DNA of 64,000 bases from Sphingobacteriaceae bacterium (GCA_013824115.1 PNNG01000040.1:45106-109105); one strand, 5' to 3'. Counted from the stretch's first letter, positions 7,451 through 16,282 are shown. The notes: generated by a model not told the origin, from the letters alone. Numbers and translations are program-made.

Positions 7451-7773
7451 TGACAGATCCTTTGATGCAGCCCTCGCCCCGTTGTCCCATTCGCACCACG
7501 CTTGAATTGCTGGGTGGCAAGTGGCGTTTGCTTATTTTGTTTCAGTTGAAAGAGGGTGGCTTGCGCCCATCGGAATTGCGGCGGCGCATACCCGATATCT
7601 CCGATAAAATGCTCACCGCAGAGCTCAAAACCCTGCAGGACCACGATTTGGTGGTGCGCACCGATTACGGAGAAATCCCGCCCCGAGTATCATACGAACT
7701 GTCGGAAAAAGGTCGTTTGGTGCTGCCGCTCATTGGGGCCATGCGCAATTTTGCGGTGGCCTATATGGCCTGA
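7450..7773 (+). CDS. HxlR family transcriptional regulator
   Basis: A 107-residue winged-helix protein with the family hallmarks: CPIRTTLELLGGKWRLLIL at the N-terminus (a conserved cysteine preceding the LGGKW motif), FRPSELRRRIPDIS-type recognition helix, KMLTAELKTLQDHDLV and the wing RVSYELSEKGR. HxlR/YodB/HypR members sense reactive electrophiles or oxidants through that cysteine. It is divergently paired with the SDR reductase, whose promoter it probably controls. Its 3' end overlaps the convergent methyltransferase gene by 13 nt. Confidence 0.93.
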   Translation: MTDPLMQPSPRCPIRTTLELLGGKWRLLILFQLKEGGLRPSELRRRIPDISDKMLTAELKTLQDHDLVVRTDYGEIPPRVSYELSEKGRLVLPLIGAMRNFAVAYMA

Positions 7774-8405
7774 AGCGGCTTCTGCCACACCCACATTTGG
7801 TGCATTTCGCGCCCGTTTCGCCGGTAGTATGCCAAACGCTCGTTGTAAATCAATTGCCAACCTTGTTGTTGCATCCTGGCCTTGAGCCGCCCGGCATGGT
7901 AAAAATAAAAAAACATACGGTGACCGGTGATGCCTTGCACCCAACCCGAGCGGTGCGCTGTGCCAGCCGTGAAGCTGAGGTATAACAAACCGCCGGCTGC
8001 CATTGACTGCCAAACGGCCTCCAACAAGGCCAAAGTGGCGGCTTCATCGATGTACGATATGCAAAAAGGCAAGGCCACCCCCTGCCACACACCCGTTGGC
8101 AGCTGCTGCGGTTGGGTTAAATCAAACAAATGACAACGCGCTTGTGGCAAACGCGCTTGCACCAAGTTGAGCATCGCAGGGGCACCATCGGCGGCATGTA
8201 ATGCAACATCATCCAGGCGTTCGGCAAGGTAGCGCAGTAAAAAGGCGGGACCGCAACCGGCCTCCAACACCCTGGCACCGGCAGGCAGCGCTTCCGCAAA
8301 AGCCGCATAGGAGGCATCGTAGCGCCTTTCGGAAGCGAAAAGGGCTTCGTAGCGCTCGGCAAGCTCTTGCCAACTGGCCAAATTGGTGGCGATGGGCGAG
8401 TCCAT
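7761..8405 (-). CDS. Class I SAM-dependent methyltransferase
   Basis: A 214-residue protein with motif I VLEAGCGPAFLLRYL, an acidic motif II (ALHAADGAPAMLNL) and a motif IV-like LPFCISYID, placing it in the Methyltransf_25/11 group. A longer open frame exists, but it runs into the upstream gene; the ATG at 8405 follows the preceding stop by 7 nt. The C-terminal MHQMWVWQKP strand completes the fold. Substrate unknown. The gene is co-directional with the GyrI-like protein gene and likely co-transcribed. Confidence 0.85.
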   Translation of the reverse strand: MDSPIATNLASWQELAERYEALFASERRYDASYAAFAEALPAGARVLEAGCGPAFLLRYLAERLDDVALHAADGAPAMLNLVQARLPQARCHLFDLTQPQQLPTGVWQGVALPFCISYIDEAATLALLEAVWQSMAAGGLLYLSFTAGTAHRSGWVQGITGHRMFFYFYHAGRLKARMQQQGWQLIYNERLAYYRRNGREMHQMWVWQKPLQAI

Positions 8406-8412
8406 CTGAAGC

Positions 8413-8898
8413 TTACTTTTTAACCGGCACCCAAATTTCTTCGGTGGCCTGGGGGTTGTGTGGACTGTAATCGGCAGGCATGCGTTCGAAGTGTGGTCGG
8501 TGGTCGAGCTGAAAACCCGAAGCTGGCAGCCAACTACGCAAAATCCATTCGAAAGGCGCCGCACCGGGCAGGCCCTGGTAGGTAAATACGGCATAATCAC
8601 CCGCCGGAATTTCGACCTCTTGCGCAAACGACGGCATGGCTTCACCATTCATGGCCCCTATGCCGCAGGCCAAATCGTAGGATTTTGCAGGGGAAAAGGC
8701 GCTAAAATAATCTGCGGGATAAAAGCTGACCGAAAACCAGGCCTCTGGTGCAGGCAAGGGCGTGCTACCAAGTCCGCTACGAAAAGCCATCCACAAGCTT
8801 GCATTTTGCATGTTCAGCAAGTTGTGCGTGGTACGCAAGGCCCACAAGGTGGTAGCAGGCAGGCTTTCGAGGCGGAAGGGCAAAGGTGAAAAACTCAT
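8413..8898 (-). CDS. GyrI-like / effector-binding domain protein
   Basis: A 161-residue stand-alone GyrI-like (AraC_E_bind, SOUL-related) domain. Visible signatures are IPAGDYAVFTYQG, the helix FEWILRSWLPASGFQL and the closing strand ATEEIWVPVKK. Such domains form a small-molecule pocket; when fused to HTH domains they sense drugs, and stand-alone versions can sequester or hydrolyse toxic compounds. Seven nt separate it from the methyltransferase start, so both are likely from one transcript. There is no DNA-binding domain here. Confidence 0.85.
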   Translation of the reverse strand: MSFSPLPFRLESLPATTLWALRTTHNLLNMQNASLWMAFRSGLGSTPLPAPEAWFSVSFYPADYFSAFSPAKSYDLACGIGAMNGEAMPSFAQEVEIPAGDYAVFTYQGLPGAAPFEWILRSWLPASGFQLDHRPHFERMPADYSPHNPQATEEIWVPVKK

Positions 8899-9223
8899 GG
8901 TTGGCTGTAAATGATTTGAAACTTTTGAGGGTCGGGTGGTTTGGGAAAGGCAGTTCGTGGCGATTTTAAGGAATACAGCACATGTTCACTCAAGGATTCA
9001 TAAAGCCAAAATAGCAGGCTTGCTGGAAATCAAAAAGCAATGAATCGGCAAATCCTACAGGGTTCACCTGCCCAACGGAATGGTTTACCTAAAGCAAAAG
9101 AAGGCATATCCGACCCAATTTAGGCATAGCCAAAGCTAGCATTTTTTGAGAAGGGGTTGATTACCAAAGAAATTGGGTAACCAAAAGCGTGTTGAACTGA
9201 AGCGCTTAGCAGACAAGCCCAGG
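8899..9223. other. Intergenic region, 325 bp, no gene seen
   Basis: The region lies upstream of the GyrI-like gene and downstream of the LysR gene. A degraded frame with one stop reads SYRVHLPNGMVYLKQKK near 9050-9110, but it has no start, RBS or recognisable family. No repeat or hairpin of note was found. Confidence 0.4.
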
Positions 9224-10135
9224 TTAGCTAAACCATTTGGAGCTGATCGTATCTCGTTCGCGCTCGAGGAAGCTCAGAAATGCCTTTGCAGCTGGCAACA
9301 AACGCTTTCCGCGGGCATATACCAAGCTCCACTGGCTAAAAAGTGGAAGACCGGGTGCTTCTACCACCACCATCTCGCCCCGCTGCACCTCCCCTTTGAT
9401 GCCCAGCAAGGGCATCACCGAACAGCCCAATCCCGCCAGAACCGCTTGCTTGATGGCTTCATTCGACCCCAGTTCAAAGCGATGCGGTTGCGACCAACCC
9501 CTTCCCTGCAACCAAGCTTCCATCAACTGCCGGGTACCTGAGCCGCTTTCGCGAAACAACAAGGGCTGACGCTCTAAAAGTTCTTGCCAACCGTTGGTTT
9601 GGGCGCGTTCTAGTAACAACGGACTGGCTACCAATCGCAATTCATTGGGCACCAATTCCAACTTCTCGAGGGCCAAATGCGCAGGCACCAATGAAACCAA
9701 AGCCAAATCAATGATATTCTGCTCGAGCGCTTCCAACACCTGCTGTTTGTTGGTTACCTGGTATTGCAATTCAATGCCAGGATTCCTGTATAAAAAATCG
9801 CTGAGCAAATAGGGCATGATGTATTTGCCGGTCGATACCGACATGATGCGCAGCTGTCCGGTCAACTGCCCCTGATAAGCCAATGTTTTGTAATTGATGG
9901 CATGTACCTGCTCTAAAATGGGGCGAGCAGCGGTGGCAATTTCTTGTCCAAACTCGGTGAGATACAGCTGTCTGCCCACGATTTCGGTCAACGGCAAGGC
10001 AAACTGCTCTTGCAGCTTGCGTAACTGCATGCTCACCGCAGGCTGGGTCAGATGCAAGGCTTCGGCCGCCTTGCTTACGCTGCCCAGTTCGGCCACTTTC
10101 AAAAAAACCTGCAATTGGTGGAGGGTATAATGCAT
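9224..10135 (-). CDS. LysR family transcriptional regulator
   Basis: A 303-residue protein with the N-terminal LysR HTH (LHQLQVFLKVAELGSVSKAA, then LTQPAVSMQLRKLQE) and a periplasmic-binding-like effector domain from about residue 90. The closest known style is the CysB/CbbR branch (LFRESGSGTRQLMEAWL). It is divergent from the isocitrate dehydrogenase gene with 87 nt between, so it may control that gene as well as itself; the effector is unknown. Confidence 0.93.
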   Translation of the reverse strand: MHYTLHQLQVFLKVAELGSVSKAAEALHLTQPAVSMQLRKLQEQFALPLTEIVGRQLYLTEFGQEIATAARPILEQVHAINYKTLAYQGQLTGQLRIMSVSTGKYIMPYLLSDFLYRNPGIELQYQVTNKQQVLEALEQNIIDLALVSLVPAHLALEKLELVPNELRLVASPLLLERAQTNGWQELLERQPLLFRESGSGTRQLMEAWLQGRGWSQPHRFELGSNEAIKQAVLAGLGCSVMPLLGIKGEVQRGEMVVVEAPGLPLFSQWSLVYARGKRLLPAAKAFLSFLERERDTISSKWFS

Positions 10136-10157
10136 CAGCTTTTCTTATGGGACGTAT

Positions 10158-10179
10158 CAAATATATCAATACAAATATA
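10158..10179 (-). promoter_or_regulatory. Tandem -7-like elements upstream of the LysR gene
   Basis: TATATTTG occurs twice on the minus strand (10158-10165 and 10172-10179), 14 nt apart. Either can act as the -7 box; together they also make an AT-rich, partly palindromic block suitable for a LysR site. Confidence 0.45.
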
Positions 10180-10222
10180 TGCGTTGCAACATCCAAATTT
10201 GCCACACCTAAAATTCAACCCC

Positions 10223-11656
10223 ATGACACGCATTACCGTAGCCAAAGGCGATGGCATTGGCCCCGAAATCATGGATGCCACCCTGCGCATCCTCCACGCG
10301 GCTGGCGCCCAAATCGAAATCGACGAAATTGAAGTCGGTGAACAAGTGTACCTCTCGGGCAATACCTCGGGCATTGCCGCCGAAAGTTGGGACATCATCC
10401 GCCGCAACAAGGTGTTTCTCAAAGCCCCTATTACCACGCCCCAAGGTGGCGGTTATAAAAGCTTGAACGTAACTACGCGCAAATTTTTGGGTTTGTACGC
10501 CAACGTACGTCCATGCATGAGCCTCCACCCCTATGTGCGCACCAAGCACCCTTTGATGGATGTGGTGATTGTGCGTGAAAACGAGGAAGATTTGTATGCC
10601 GGCATTGAGCACCAGCAAACCGATGAGGTGGTACAGTGCCTCAAGCTCATCAGCCGTCCGGGTTGCGAAAAAATCGTGCGCTATGCCTTTGAATATGCCC
10701 GTGCTTATGGCCGCAAAAAGGTGACCTGCTTCACCAAAGACAACATCATGAAGCAAACCGACGGTCTTTTCCACCAGGTGTTCGACGAAATTGCGGTGGA
10801 GTATCCCGACATTGAAAACGAGCACTGGATTGTAGACATAGGCGCTGCCAAGCTGGCCGACACCCCCGAAGCTTTCGACGTGGTGGTGATGCCCAACCTG
10901 TATGGCGATGTGCTGAGCGATGTAGCCGCGCAAATTGCGGGTTCGGTGGGACTGGCCGGTTCGGCCAACATCGGCGAAACTTGTGCCATGTTTGAAGCCA
11001 TCCACGGTTCGGCGCCTCGTCGTGCGGGTCAGGATTTGGCCAACCCCAGCGGCTTGCTGCAAGGCGCCATCATGATGCTCAACCACATTGGTCAGGGCGA
11101 TGTTGCCAGCCGCATTCAAAACGCCTGGTTGCGCACCATGGAAGATGGCATACACACCTACGACGTATACAAGGAAGGTGTGAGCCGCGAAAAAGTAGGC
11201 ACCCGCGCCTTTGCCGATGCGGTGATTGCCCGTTTGGGACAGCAACCCACCACCCTCAAATCGGTAAATTACCAGGCTTCGGGTGCCCTCAACCTGCCCC
11301 GCTACCAACGCAAGGCCCAGCGCGCCAAAGAACTGCAGGGCGTTGACCTTTTCGTACACTGGCACGGCACCGATGCCAACGAATTGGCCAAAATTATAAA
11401 GCAGCTGAATACCGATACTGCCAGCCTGAGCATGATTACCAACCGGGGCATCAAAGTATGGCCCGAGGGTTTTGAAGAAACCTTCTGCACCGACCACTGG
11501 CGCTGCCGCTTCAAAGCCAGCACCTTCCCCATGACCAAGCAGCAAATCATTTTCCTGTTGAGCCGCGCCGAAGCCCTGGGCATCGATGTGATCAAAACGG
11601 AAAACCTCTACAGTTTCGACGGCAAGGCAGCTTATTCACTCGGACAAGGCCAATAA
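10223..11656 (+). CDS. icd: NADP-dependent isocitrate dehydrogenase, long (Thermus-type) form
   Basis: A 477-residue protein. It opens ITVAKGDGIGPEIMDATLRI, carries the substrate-binding YKSLNVTTRKF and NVRPC segments, the metal/isocitrate motif NLYGDVLSDVAAQIAGSVG and the nucleotide-binding EAIHGSAPRRAGQDLANPS. A C-terminal extension of about 140 residues (VDLFVHWHGTDANELAK and onward) is the domain of the long-form enzymes known from Thermus, Rickettsia and Bacteroidota. It converts isocitrate to 2-oxoglutarate and CO2 in the TCA cycle. The ATG at 10223 fits the conserved N-terminus; the longer upstream frame overlaps the LysR gene. Confidence 0.92.
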   Translation: MTRITVAKGDGIGPEIMDATLRILHAAGAQIEIDEIEVGEQVYLSGNTSGIAAESWDIIRRNKVFLKAPITTPQGGGYKSLNVTTRKFLGLYANVRPCMSLHPYVRTKHPLMDVVIVRENEEDLYAGIEHQQTDEVVQCLKLISRPGCEKIVRYAFEYARAYGRKKVTCFTKDNIMKQTDGLFHQVFDEIAVEYPDIENEHWIVDIGAAKLADTPEAFDVVVMPNLYGDVLSDVAAQIAGSVGLAGSANIGETCAMFEAIHGSAPRRAGQDLANPSGLLQGAIMMLNHIGQGDVASRIQNAWLRTMEDGIHTYDVYKEGVSREKVGTRAFADAVIARLGQQPTTLKSVNYQASGALNLPRYQRKAQRAKELQGVDLFVHWHGTDANELAKIIKQLNTDTASLSMITNRGIKVWPEGFEETFCTDHWRCRFKASTFPMTKQQIIFLLSRAEALGIDVIKTENLYSFDGKAAYSLGQGQ

Positions 11657-11658
11657 GC

Positions 11659-11910
11659 ATGAAACTGAACCTCCTGCAGGGCCAGTTCGAAAAAAACGAT
11701 GCCCTGCACCTGATTACGCAATTTGTACATGCCAAAATCAGGTACCACGAAGACAAAATCATGCGCTCATCGAGCGAAGAGGACATCAAAATGCGTGAAA
11801 ACCGGATCAAGGAATTACAACGCGATTTGTACGATCTTCGCAAAACACTGGAACAAGGAGGCGAATCGCTTTCCCTTTCAGGTATGATTGAAGTCGAAAA
11901 AGCTGGATGA
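11659..11910 (+). CDS. Small coiled-coil protein of unknown function
   Basis: An 83-residue cytoplasmic protein that starts 2 nt after the icd stop codon and overlaps the next gene by 4 nt (ATGA). Most of it is helical: a segment around FEKNDALHLITQFVHAKI, then a charged heptad-like stretch with EEDIKMRENRIKELQRD. It resembles short Bacteroidota-conserved proteins without assigned function. Tight spacing suggests co-expression with isocitrate dehydrogenase; a structural or regulatory partner role is only a guess. Confidence 0.75.
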   Translation: MKLNLLQGQFEKNDALHLITQFVHAKIRYHEDKIMRSSSEEDIKMRENRIKELQRDLYDLRKTLEQGGESLSLSGMIEVEKAG

Positions 11911-12758
11911 ACGAAACGCGCTCCTATTTTGTCGGAAAAAGCCTGCTGGTAGCCACCCGCCATGGCAAGGAAAAAGTATTAGGCCCACTTTTCAGCGAAA
12001 AACTGGGCGTTCACTGCCTGGAGGTGCCCCCGATTGATACCGATCGGCTGGGCACCTTCAGCGGTGAAACCGAAAGGCCTGGCGATATGCTCGAAACAGC
12101 CGAACTCAAGGCGGCACTGGGTTATGAAGCCTGTGCCGCCGATTTGGTTTTGGTGAGCGAGGGCAGTTTTGGTCCGCACCCCGCCATTCCTTTTGTAGCT
12201 TCCGACCTCGAGCTGTTGTACCTCATAGAATCGGAAACCGGACGCTTTTGGCGCACCGATTATTTGAGCACCGATACCAATTTTGCCGCCCGAACCATCG
12301 AAAATCTCCGCGATTTACGCGAATTCGCTGGTGAAGTGGGATTTCCGGAGCATGCCATCATCCTCAAGGCGGGACAGCATGATTTTTCTGCTTTGTTCAA
12401 AGGACTGCAAACCCACAACGACTTAGAAAAAGCTGCCAAAAGCCTGTGGGCCAATTTCGGTAGTGTTTGGGCCGAAACCGATATGCGTGCCCACCTCAAT
12501 CCCACCCGCATGGCTGTTTTGGCCAAAGCTGCTGAAAAAATGATTGCCAGGCTCGAAGCGGCCTGTCCCAACTGCCAATTACCCGGCTTTGCGGGCGGCC
12601 ATTTGGTGGCGGGTTTACCCTGCGGCTGGTGCCAGCGCCCTACCCGCCTTCCGTTATACGAAAGCGCAATTTGTAGCTTTTGCGGGCACAGCGAAAAACA
12701 TATGCACCCGCAAGGCGAGATGGCCGATCCGGCTAACTGCGATTACTGCAATCCCTGA
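11907..12758 (+). CDS. DUF6671-like protein with C-terminal zinc ribbon
   Basis: A 283-residue protein. The N-terminal half (YFVGKSLLVATRHGKEKV, then DTDRLGTFSGETERPG and LVSEGSFGPHP) matches my recollection of the DUF6671 family. The C-terminal 60 residues hold pairs of cysteines (CPNC, CGWC, CSFC and CDYC), which look like two zinc knuckles. No catalytic site is evident. It starts by ATGA overlap with the small coiled-coil gene, so icd and these two genes probably share a transcript. Function unknown. Confidence 0.75.
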   Translation: MNETRSYFVGKSLLVATRHGKEKVLGPLFSEKLGVHCLEVPPIDTDRLGTFSGETERPGDMLETAELKAALGYEACAADLVLVSEGSFGPHPAIPFVASDLELLYLIESETGRFWRTDYLSTDTNFAARTIENLRDLREFAGEVGFPEHAIILKAGQHDFSALFKGLQTHNDLEKAAKSLWANFGSVWAETDMRAHLNPTRMAVLAKAAEKMIARLEAACPNCQLPGFAGGHLVAGLPCGWCQRPTRLPLYESAICSFCGHSEKHMHPQGEMADPANCDYCNP

Positions 12759-12811
12759 GTTTTTCCACAGCCAGCATTACCTTCGGGCTTGACGAAGCCA
12801 ATTACCAACAA

Positions 12812-12844
12812 TTCGGTGCAATTGACCTCAATCGCTTACATTTG
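12812..12844 (+). promoter_or_regulatory. Promoter of pcm
   Basis: TACATTTG (12837-12844) fits TAnnTTTG, with TTCG 21 nt upstream. It ends 4 nt before the ATG at 12849, deciding this start and implying a leaderless or nearly leaderless mRNA. Confidence 0.6.
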
Positions 12845-12848
12845 TGGC

Positions 12849-13508
12849 ATGTTGTCAAGCGCATTTCAAGACAGTTTCAGGCACAAAGGTTTGCGTAAAA
12901 AATTGGTGGATGATTTGCGTGGAAAAGGCATTACCGACGAAGCGGTGCTCCAAGCCATCAATGCCGTACCCCGCCACTTTTTCCTCGATTTGGCCTTTTT
13001 AGAACTGGCTTACGACGACCGGGCCATGCCCATTGGCGAAGGACAAACCATTTCGCAGCCATTTACGGTTGCTTTTCAGTCGCAATTGCTAGAAATAAAA
13101 AAGCGCGACAAAGTGCTCGAAATCGGCACTGGTTCGGGCTATCAAGCTTCGGTGCTCGAAAAACTAGGCGCCAAAGTATACAGCATAGAAAGGCAGCGGA
13201 AGTTGTACGAAAAAACCCGGCAGCTGCTTCAAAACATGAATAGCAAAGTGAGCACCCATTTTGGCGACGGCACCCTGGGTTTGCCGGCTTTTGCTCCTTT
13301 CGACAAAATCATTGTTACAGCCGGTGCGCCTGTCGTTCCCCAATCGCTTTGCGAGCAACTCAAACCAGGCGGTTTTTTGGTGATTCCTGTGGGAGATGAA
13401 GCCAACCAGCGCATGTTGCGCATCCGCAAGCAGGCCGACGGCAGCCTCGAAACCGAAACCTTCGACAACTTCAAGTTTGTGCCTTTGGTAGGTAAAGAGG
13501 GCTGGTAA
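12849..13508 (+). CDS. pcm: Protein-L-isoaspartate O-methyltransferase
   Basis: A 219-residue enzyme that methylates isoaspartyl residues in damaged proteins, starting their repair. Signatures: VPRHFFLD, the substrate/AdoMet region IGEGQTISQPFTVAFQSQLL and motif I VLEIGTGSGYQASVL, then DKIIVTAGAPVVPQSL. The length matches the bacterial family. The ATG at 12849 is preferred over an in-frame ATG at 12789 because the promoter lies between them. The next gene is convergent, 21 nt away. Confidence 0.95.
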   Translation: MLSSAFQDSFRHKGLRKKLVDDLRGKGITDEAVLQAINAVPRHFFLDLAFLELAYDDRAMPIGEGQTISQPFTVAFQSQLLEIKKRDKVLEIGTGSGYQASVLEKLGAKVYSIERQRKLYEKTRQLLQNMNSKVSTHFGDGTLGLPAFAPFDKIIVTAGAPVVPQSLCEQLKPGGFLVIPVGDEANQRMLRIRKQADGSLETETFDNFKFVPLVGKEGW

Positions 13509-13529
13509 AAAGACGGTAGAGCACAGTAC

Positions 13530-14246
13530 TCAGCTTGCTGCCGGCTTCGACCAGCCTTTCATCAGCCACGACCAGCCAAAGGCCCAAATGGCTAAACATT
13601 CCATCCAAAAGGTGAGGCGATAATGCAGGTATACGTCTTCGCCTACAACTTTTTCGCCCAAAAGCACCACCAGAAAGGCTGCCCACATCACCACAGCACA
13701 CGATCTGTAAAACCATTTTTGCCTTATAGAAACCTGCCCAAAGCGTGGAAAAAAGAAAAAGAGGATGAACGACAAACAGCCCAAAAAAATACCAGCACCC
13801 CCAAAATGCAATCTTTCCAAAAAACTTGAGTCCGTGTTTTGTGTGATGATCCAACGAACGGGTTCGGAATAACAAATGGGGCTGGTAGGTGCCCAAACCA
13901 GCACAAAAGCGCCCAATCCGGCAAAACTACTAAGCATGAAGTCTAAGCCCTCCTCACCTTTGTACAGCAACAAATACAGTCCCATAAAGCCCACAATCAA
14001 TACAAAAGGCACTTGCGCCCAGGTATGGTAGTAATGGCTCAACGATTCCAAGGGGCGTGCGGGTCCGCCCGACGCTACGAGCACCACATAAACCACCACT
14101 GGCAGCGAAATGCCCAACCAGCCCACTATTTGTCGGAACCGGCTATTTTGCCGTTCCATCCTGCCTTTATCGGTATAAAAATCACTGATGCCCGCCCAAC
14201 GTGCCAAGGTTTCGCTGGTGGCTTTTTCGGCTTGCGATAGGTTCAT
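13530..14246 (-). CDS. Integral membrane protein of unknown function (DUF998-like appearance)
   Basis: A 238-residue protein with about six predicted membrane helices (starting around residues 38, 68, 98, 133, 168 and 205) and a cytoplasmic N-terminus of some 35 residues. The second half resembles DUF998/Frag1-like membrane proteins in helix spacing, without a decisive motif; conserved-looking residues include the SHYYHTWAQVPF loop and HFGGAGIFLG. The ATG at 14246 is chosen because the longer frame extends into the lepB terminator region. Transport or sensing function cannot be assigned. Confidence 0.72.
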   Translation of the reverse strand: MNLSQAEKATSETLARWAGISDFYTDKGRMERQNSRFRQIVGWLGISLPVVVYVVLVASGGPARPLESLSHYYHTWAQVPFVLIVGFMGLYLLLYKGEEGLDFMLSSFAGLGAFVLVWAPTSPICYSEPVRWIITQNTDSSFLERLHFGGAGIFLGCLSFILFFFFPRFGQVSIRQKWFYRSCAVVMWAAFLVVLLGEKVVGEDVYLHYRLTFWMECLAIWAFGWSWLMKGWSKPAAS

Positions 14247-14304
14247 ATGGGTGAAATTTGAATACAAGCTACGCAAAATGCGGCTGAACCGAATGAGTGG
14301 GCAT

Positions 14305-14348
14305 GAAAAAGCCGCGCCTGCTTCTACATTCAGAAACAAGCACGGCTT
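14305..14348 (-). terminator. Terminator after lepB
   Basis: On the minus strand an AAGCCGTGCTT arm pairs imperfectly with AAGCAGGCGCGGCTT and ends in a T-run, just downstream of lepB. Confidence 0.6.
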
Positions 14349-14370
14349 AGATATCAATCGATTTTGGTCC

Positions 14371-15465
14371 TCAGCGAATCACCCTGAATACCCTGCTCCA
14401 GCGAACTTTGCTGAACAGAGAGGCATTGTAATCGAGGCTCATCCACACAAAAACGGCTTTGCCTACAATGTGGTCTTCGGGCACAAAACCCCAATAGCGC
14501 GAATCGAGCGAATTGTGGCGGTTGTCGCCCATCATCCAATAATAATTCATCTTGAAGGTATAGCTGGTAGCTTCCTGCCCGTTGATGAAAATTTTTCCAT
14601 CACGCTCCTCTAAGGTATTGCCTTCGTACACCTGAATGGCGCGGCGGTAGATGTTGATATTATTGCTGTCGAGCGGCATGGTCATATCGCGCTTGGGCAA
14701 TATAATGGGACCGTAATTATCTAAATTCCAGGGATAAAAAGCCGTATAAGGAAAAACATCCTCGGTATAATAGCCTTTGGGAGCACTGTAGGGCTCTATA
14801 CCTTTAACATTGGTAAAGACCCGCATCTTTTCGACATTTTCGGTGGTGAGGTTGAATAAAAAGTCACCCTCCACCGAAATGGGGCCTCCTTCGGTTACAT
14901 CCATCTTCTCCAACGACTTGGGATTAAAGCCCGATCCATCGGTTTTTACATGGTATTTGTATTGTGCCCTCGGCGGCTGTTCAATGGCTTTTCCATTGAT
15001 AAACACCACCCGATCACGAATTTCGAGGGTATCGCCGGCAATACCCACACAACGCTTGATGTAATTATCTTGCTTATCTACTGGCCTGAAATCCTCCATG
15101 GGATAATTAAACACCACCACATCGTTGTTTTTGATTTCGCCCAAACCAGGCAAACGGCGATAATCCCATTTCAGCCACTCGAGGTACGATTTGGTACCCA
15201 AAACCGGCAAGGTATTGTGCGCAAAAGGAAAGCTCAAGGGCGTCATGGGTAAACGCGGACCATAACTGAGTTTGCTCACAAATAGGAAATCGCCCACCAT
15301 CAGGCTTTTTTCCATAGAGGGAGTGGGAATGGTGTACGCTTCAATGGCAAAGGTGCGAATGAGGGTAGCGGCTACCACTGCAAAAACGATGGCTTCGGTC
15401 CATTCGCGTACCTTGCCCTTTTTCTGTTTCGGTTTGGCCGATTTCTGCCAGAATTTCCAATTCAT
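14371..15465 (-). CDS. lepB: Signal peptidase I
   Basis: A 364-residue S26 peptidase. One membrane helix (about residues 23-39) is followed by the nucleophile motif TIPTPSMEKSL (Ser50) and the general base in YIKRCVGIAGD (Lys137). The C-terminal box GDNRHNSLDSRYWGFVP is complete. It cleaves Sec signal peptides at the periplasmic face of the inner membrane. The protein is longer than E. coli-type enzymes because of an insert between the catalytic lysine and the last box, usual in Bacteroidota. It starts 12 nt after the DUF2231 gene, in an apparent ybaB-DUF2231-lepB operon. Confidence 0.96.
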   Translation of the reverse strand: MNWKFWQKSAKPKQKKGKVREWTEAIVFAVVAATLIRTFAIEAYTIPTPSMEKSLMVGDFLFVSKLSYGPRLPMTPLSFPFAHNTLPVLGTKSYLEWLKWDYRRLPGLGEIKNNDVVVFNYPMEDFRPVDKQDNYIKRCVGIAGDTLEIRDRVVFINGKAIEQPPRAQYKYHVKTDGSGFNPKSLEKMDVTEGGPISVEGDFLFNLTTENVEKMRVFTNVKGIEPYSAPKGYYTEDVFPYTAFYPWNLDNYGPIILPKRDMTMPLDSNNINIYRRAIQVYEGNTLEERDGKIFINGQEATSYTFKMNYYWMMGDNRHNSLDSRYWGFVPEDHIVGKAVFVWMSLDYNASLFSKVRWSRVFRVIR

Positions 15466-15477
15466 GCCCTGTAGGGT

Positions 15478-15945
15478 TTAATGTTCGTGGGAAGTTGAAT
15501 CCATTGGGAGGTCGATAGTAACACCCTTCACACCAGCGCCATACTCATAAACCAGTTTACCCCCTAAAAAACCAGTATACAGCAAGAGCGCGGTAGCTAC
15601 CAGCATTGCCCCTAAAAAAGTGCGATTTTCGGTCACCGACATGGCTTTGCGACGCAGTATTTTCCATACCAACAAGGCTGCGTACAACCAAGCGATGATG
15701 TAGCCTACGGTTTCGTGTTGCTCTACCTTTTCGTGTAGTTCGTGACTCATTTGCAGTGCATCTTCGGCCCAACCACCCGTAATGGCGGCTAAAAAAGCGC
15801 CCGAAGCGCCAAATAAGAGCAGCCAAAAGGCCATATCGCGCCAAAACTCCTGCTTCCGTATGATCCACAGCGTTTCGGCTACCAAGCTGAACAACAGCAA
15901 GGCAATGGGGAAATGAATGGCAAAAGGATGTAATTGCGAAAGCAT
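15478..15945 (-). CDS. DUF2231 family membrane protein
   Basis: A 155-residue protein with four membrane helices. The N-terminal LHPFAIHFPIALL is the hallmark of DUF2231, whose conserved histidines (also the HELHEKVEQHE loop) suggest heme or metal binding; related proteins are sometimes encoded near cytochromes. The C-terminal tail DSTSHEH is short and soluble. It lies 1 nt after ybaB and 12 nt before lepB. No specific redox partner is visible nearby. Confidence 0.85.
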   Translation of the reverse strand: MLSQLHPFAIHFPIALLLFSLVAETLWIIRKQEFWRDMAFWLLLFGASGAFLAAITGGWAEDALQMSHELHEKVEQHETVGYIIAWLYAALLVWKILRRKAMSVTENRTFLGAMLVATALLLYTGFLGGKLVYEYGAGVKGVTIDLPMDSTSHEH

Positions 15946-15946
15946 G

Positions 15947-16282
15947 TTAGCCCATAAATTTCGACAGATCTACTCCCGGAATATTCGGAATCAAGCCATC
16001 GGTGCCTTTTTTAAATTCTTCTTTGTAGGTGCGGTGCGCCTCACGCAATGCATTGTTCACCGTATTGAGCAATGCTTCTTCGAGCAGGGCCTTGTTCTCG
16101 GGCTTCAACAGCTCTTCGGAAATGGAAATCGACTGTATTTTTTTACTTACCGAACTCACCACTTGCACTTGGTCTTCCTGTCCGGAAGCCGATACATTCA
16201 TGCGGTCGGTTTTGTTTTTTACATCTTCTACAGCATCCTTGAGTTTGCCGATTTTGTCCATCATGCCAAAAAGGTCGAACAT
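15947..16282 (-). CDS. ybaB: YbaB/EbfC nucleoid-associated protein
   Basis: A 111-residue protein that starts MFDLFGMMDKIGKL, followed by a long helix and two strands (NVSASGQEDQVQVVSSVSKK), then the helical ALLEEALLNTVNNAL region, as in the YbaB tweezers dimer. These proteins bind DNA without strict sequence preference. In many bacteria the gene sits with dnaX and recR, but here it leads the DUF2231-lepB operon. A weak -7 candidate (TATTTTCG) lies at 16309-16316. Confidence 0.9.
   Translation of the reverse strand: MFDLFGMMDKIGKLKDAVEDVKNKTDRMNVSASGQEDQVQVVSSVSKKIQSISISEELLKPENKALLEEALLNTVNNALREAHRTYKEEFKKGTDGLIPNIPGVDLSKFMG

Noticed and set aside
9043..9126. 27-codon open frame in the 8899-9223 gap
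   Set aside because: Too short, no RBS or promoter, no similarity recognised.
10208..11545. 445-residue open frame opposite isocitrate dehydrogenase
   Set aside because: It is antisense to a conserved enzyme. Long antisense frames of this kind are expected from codon bias; no start signal or family was seen.
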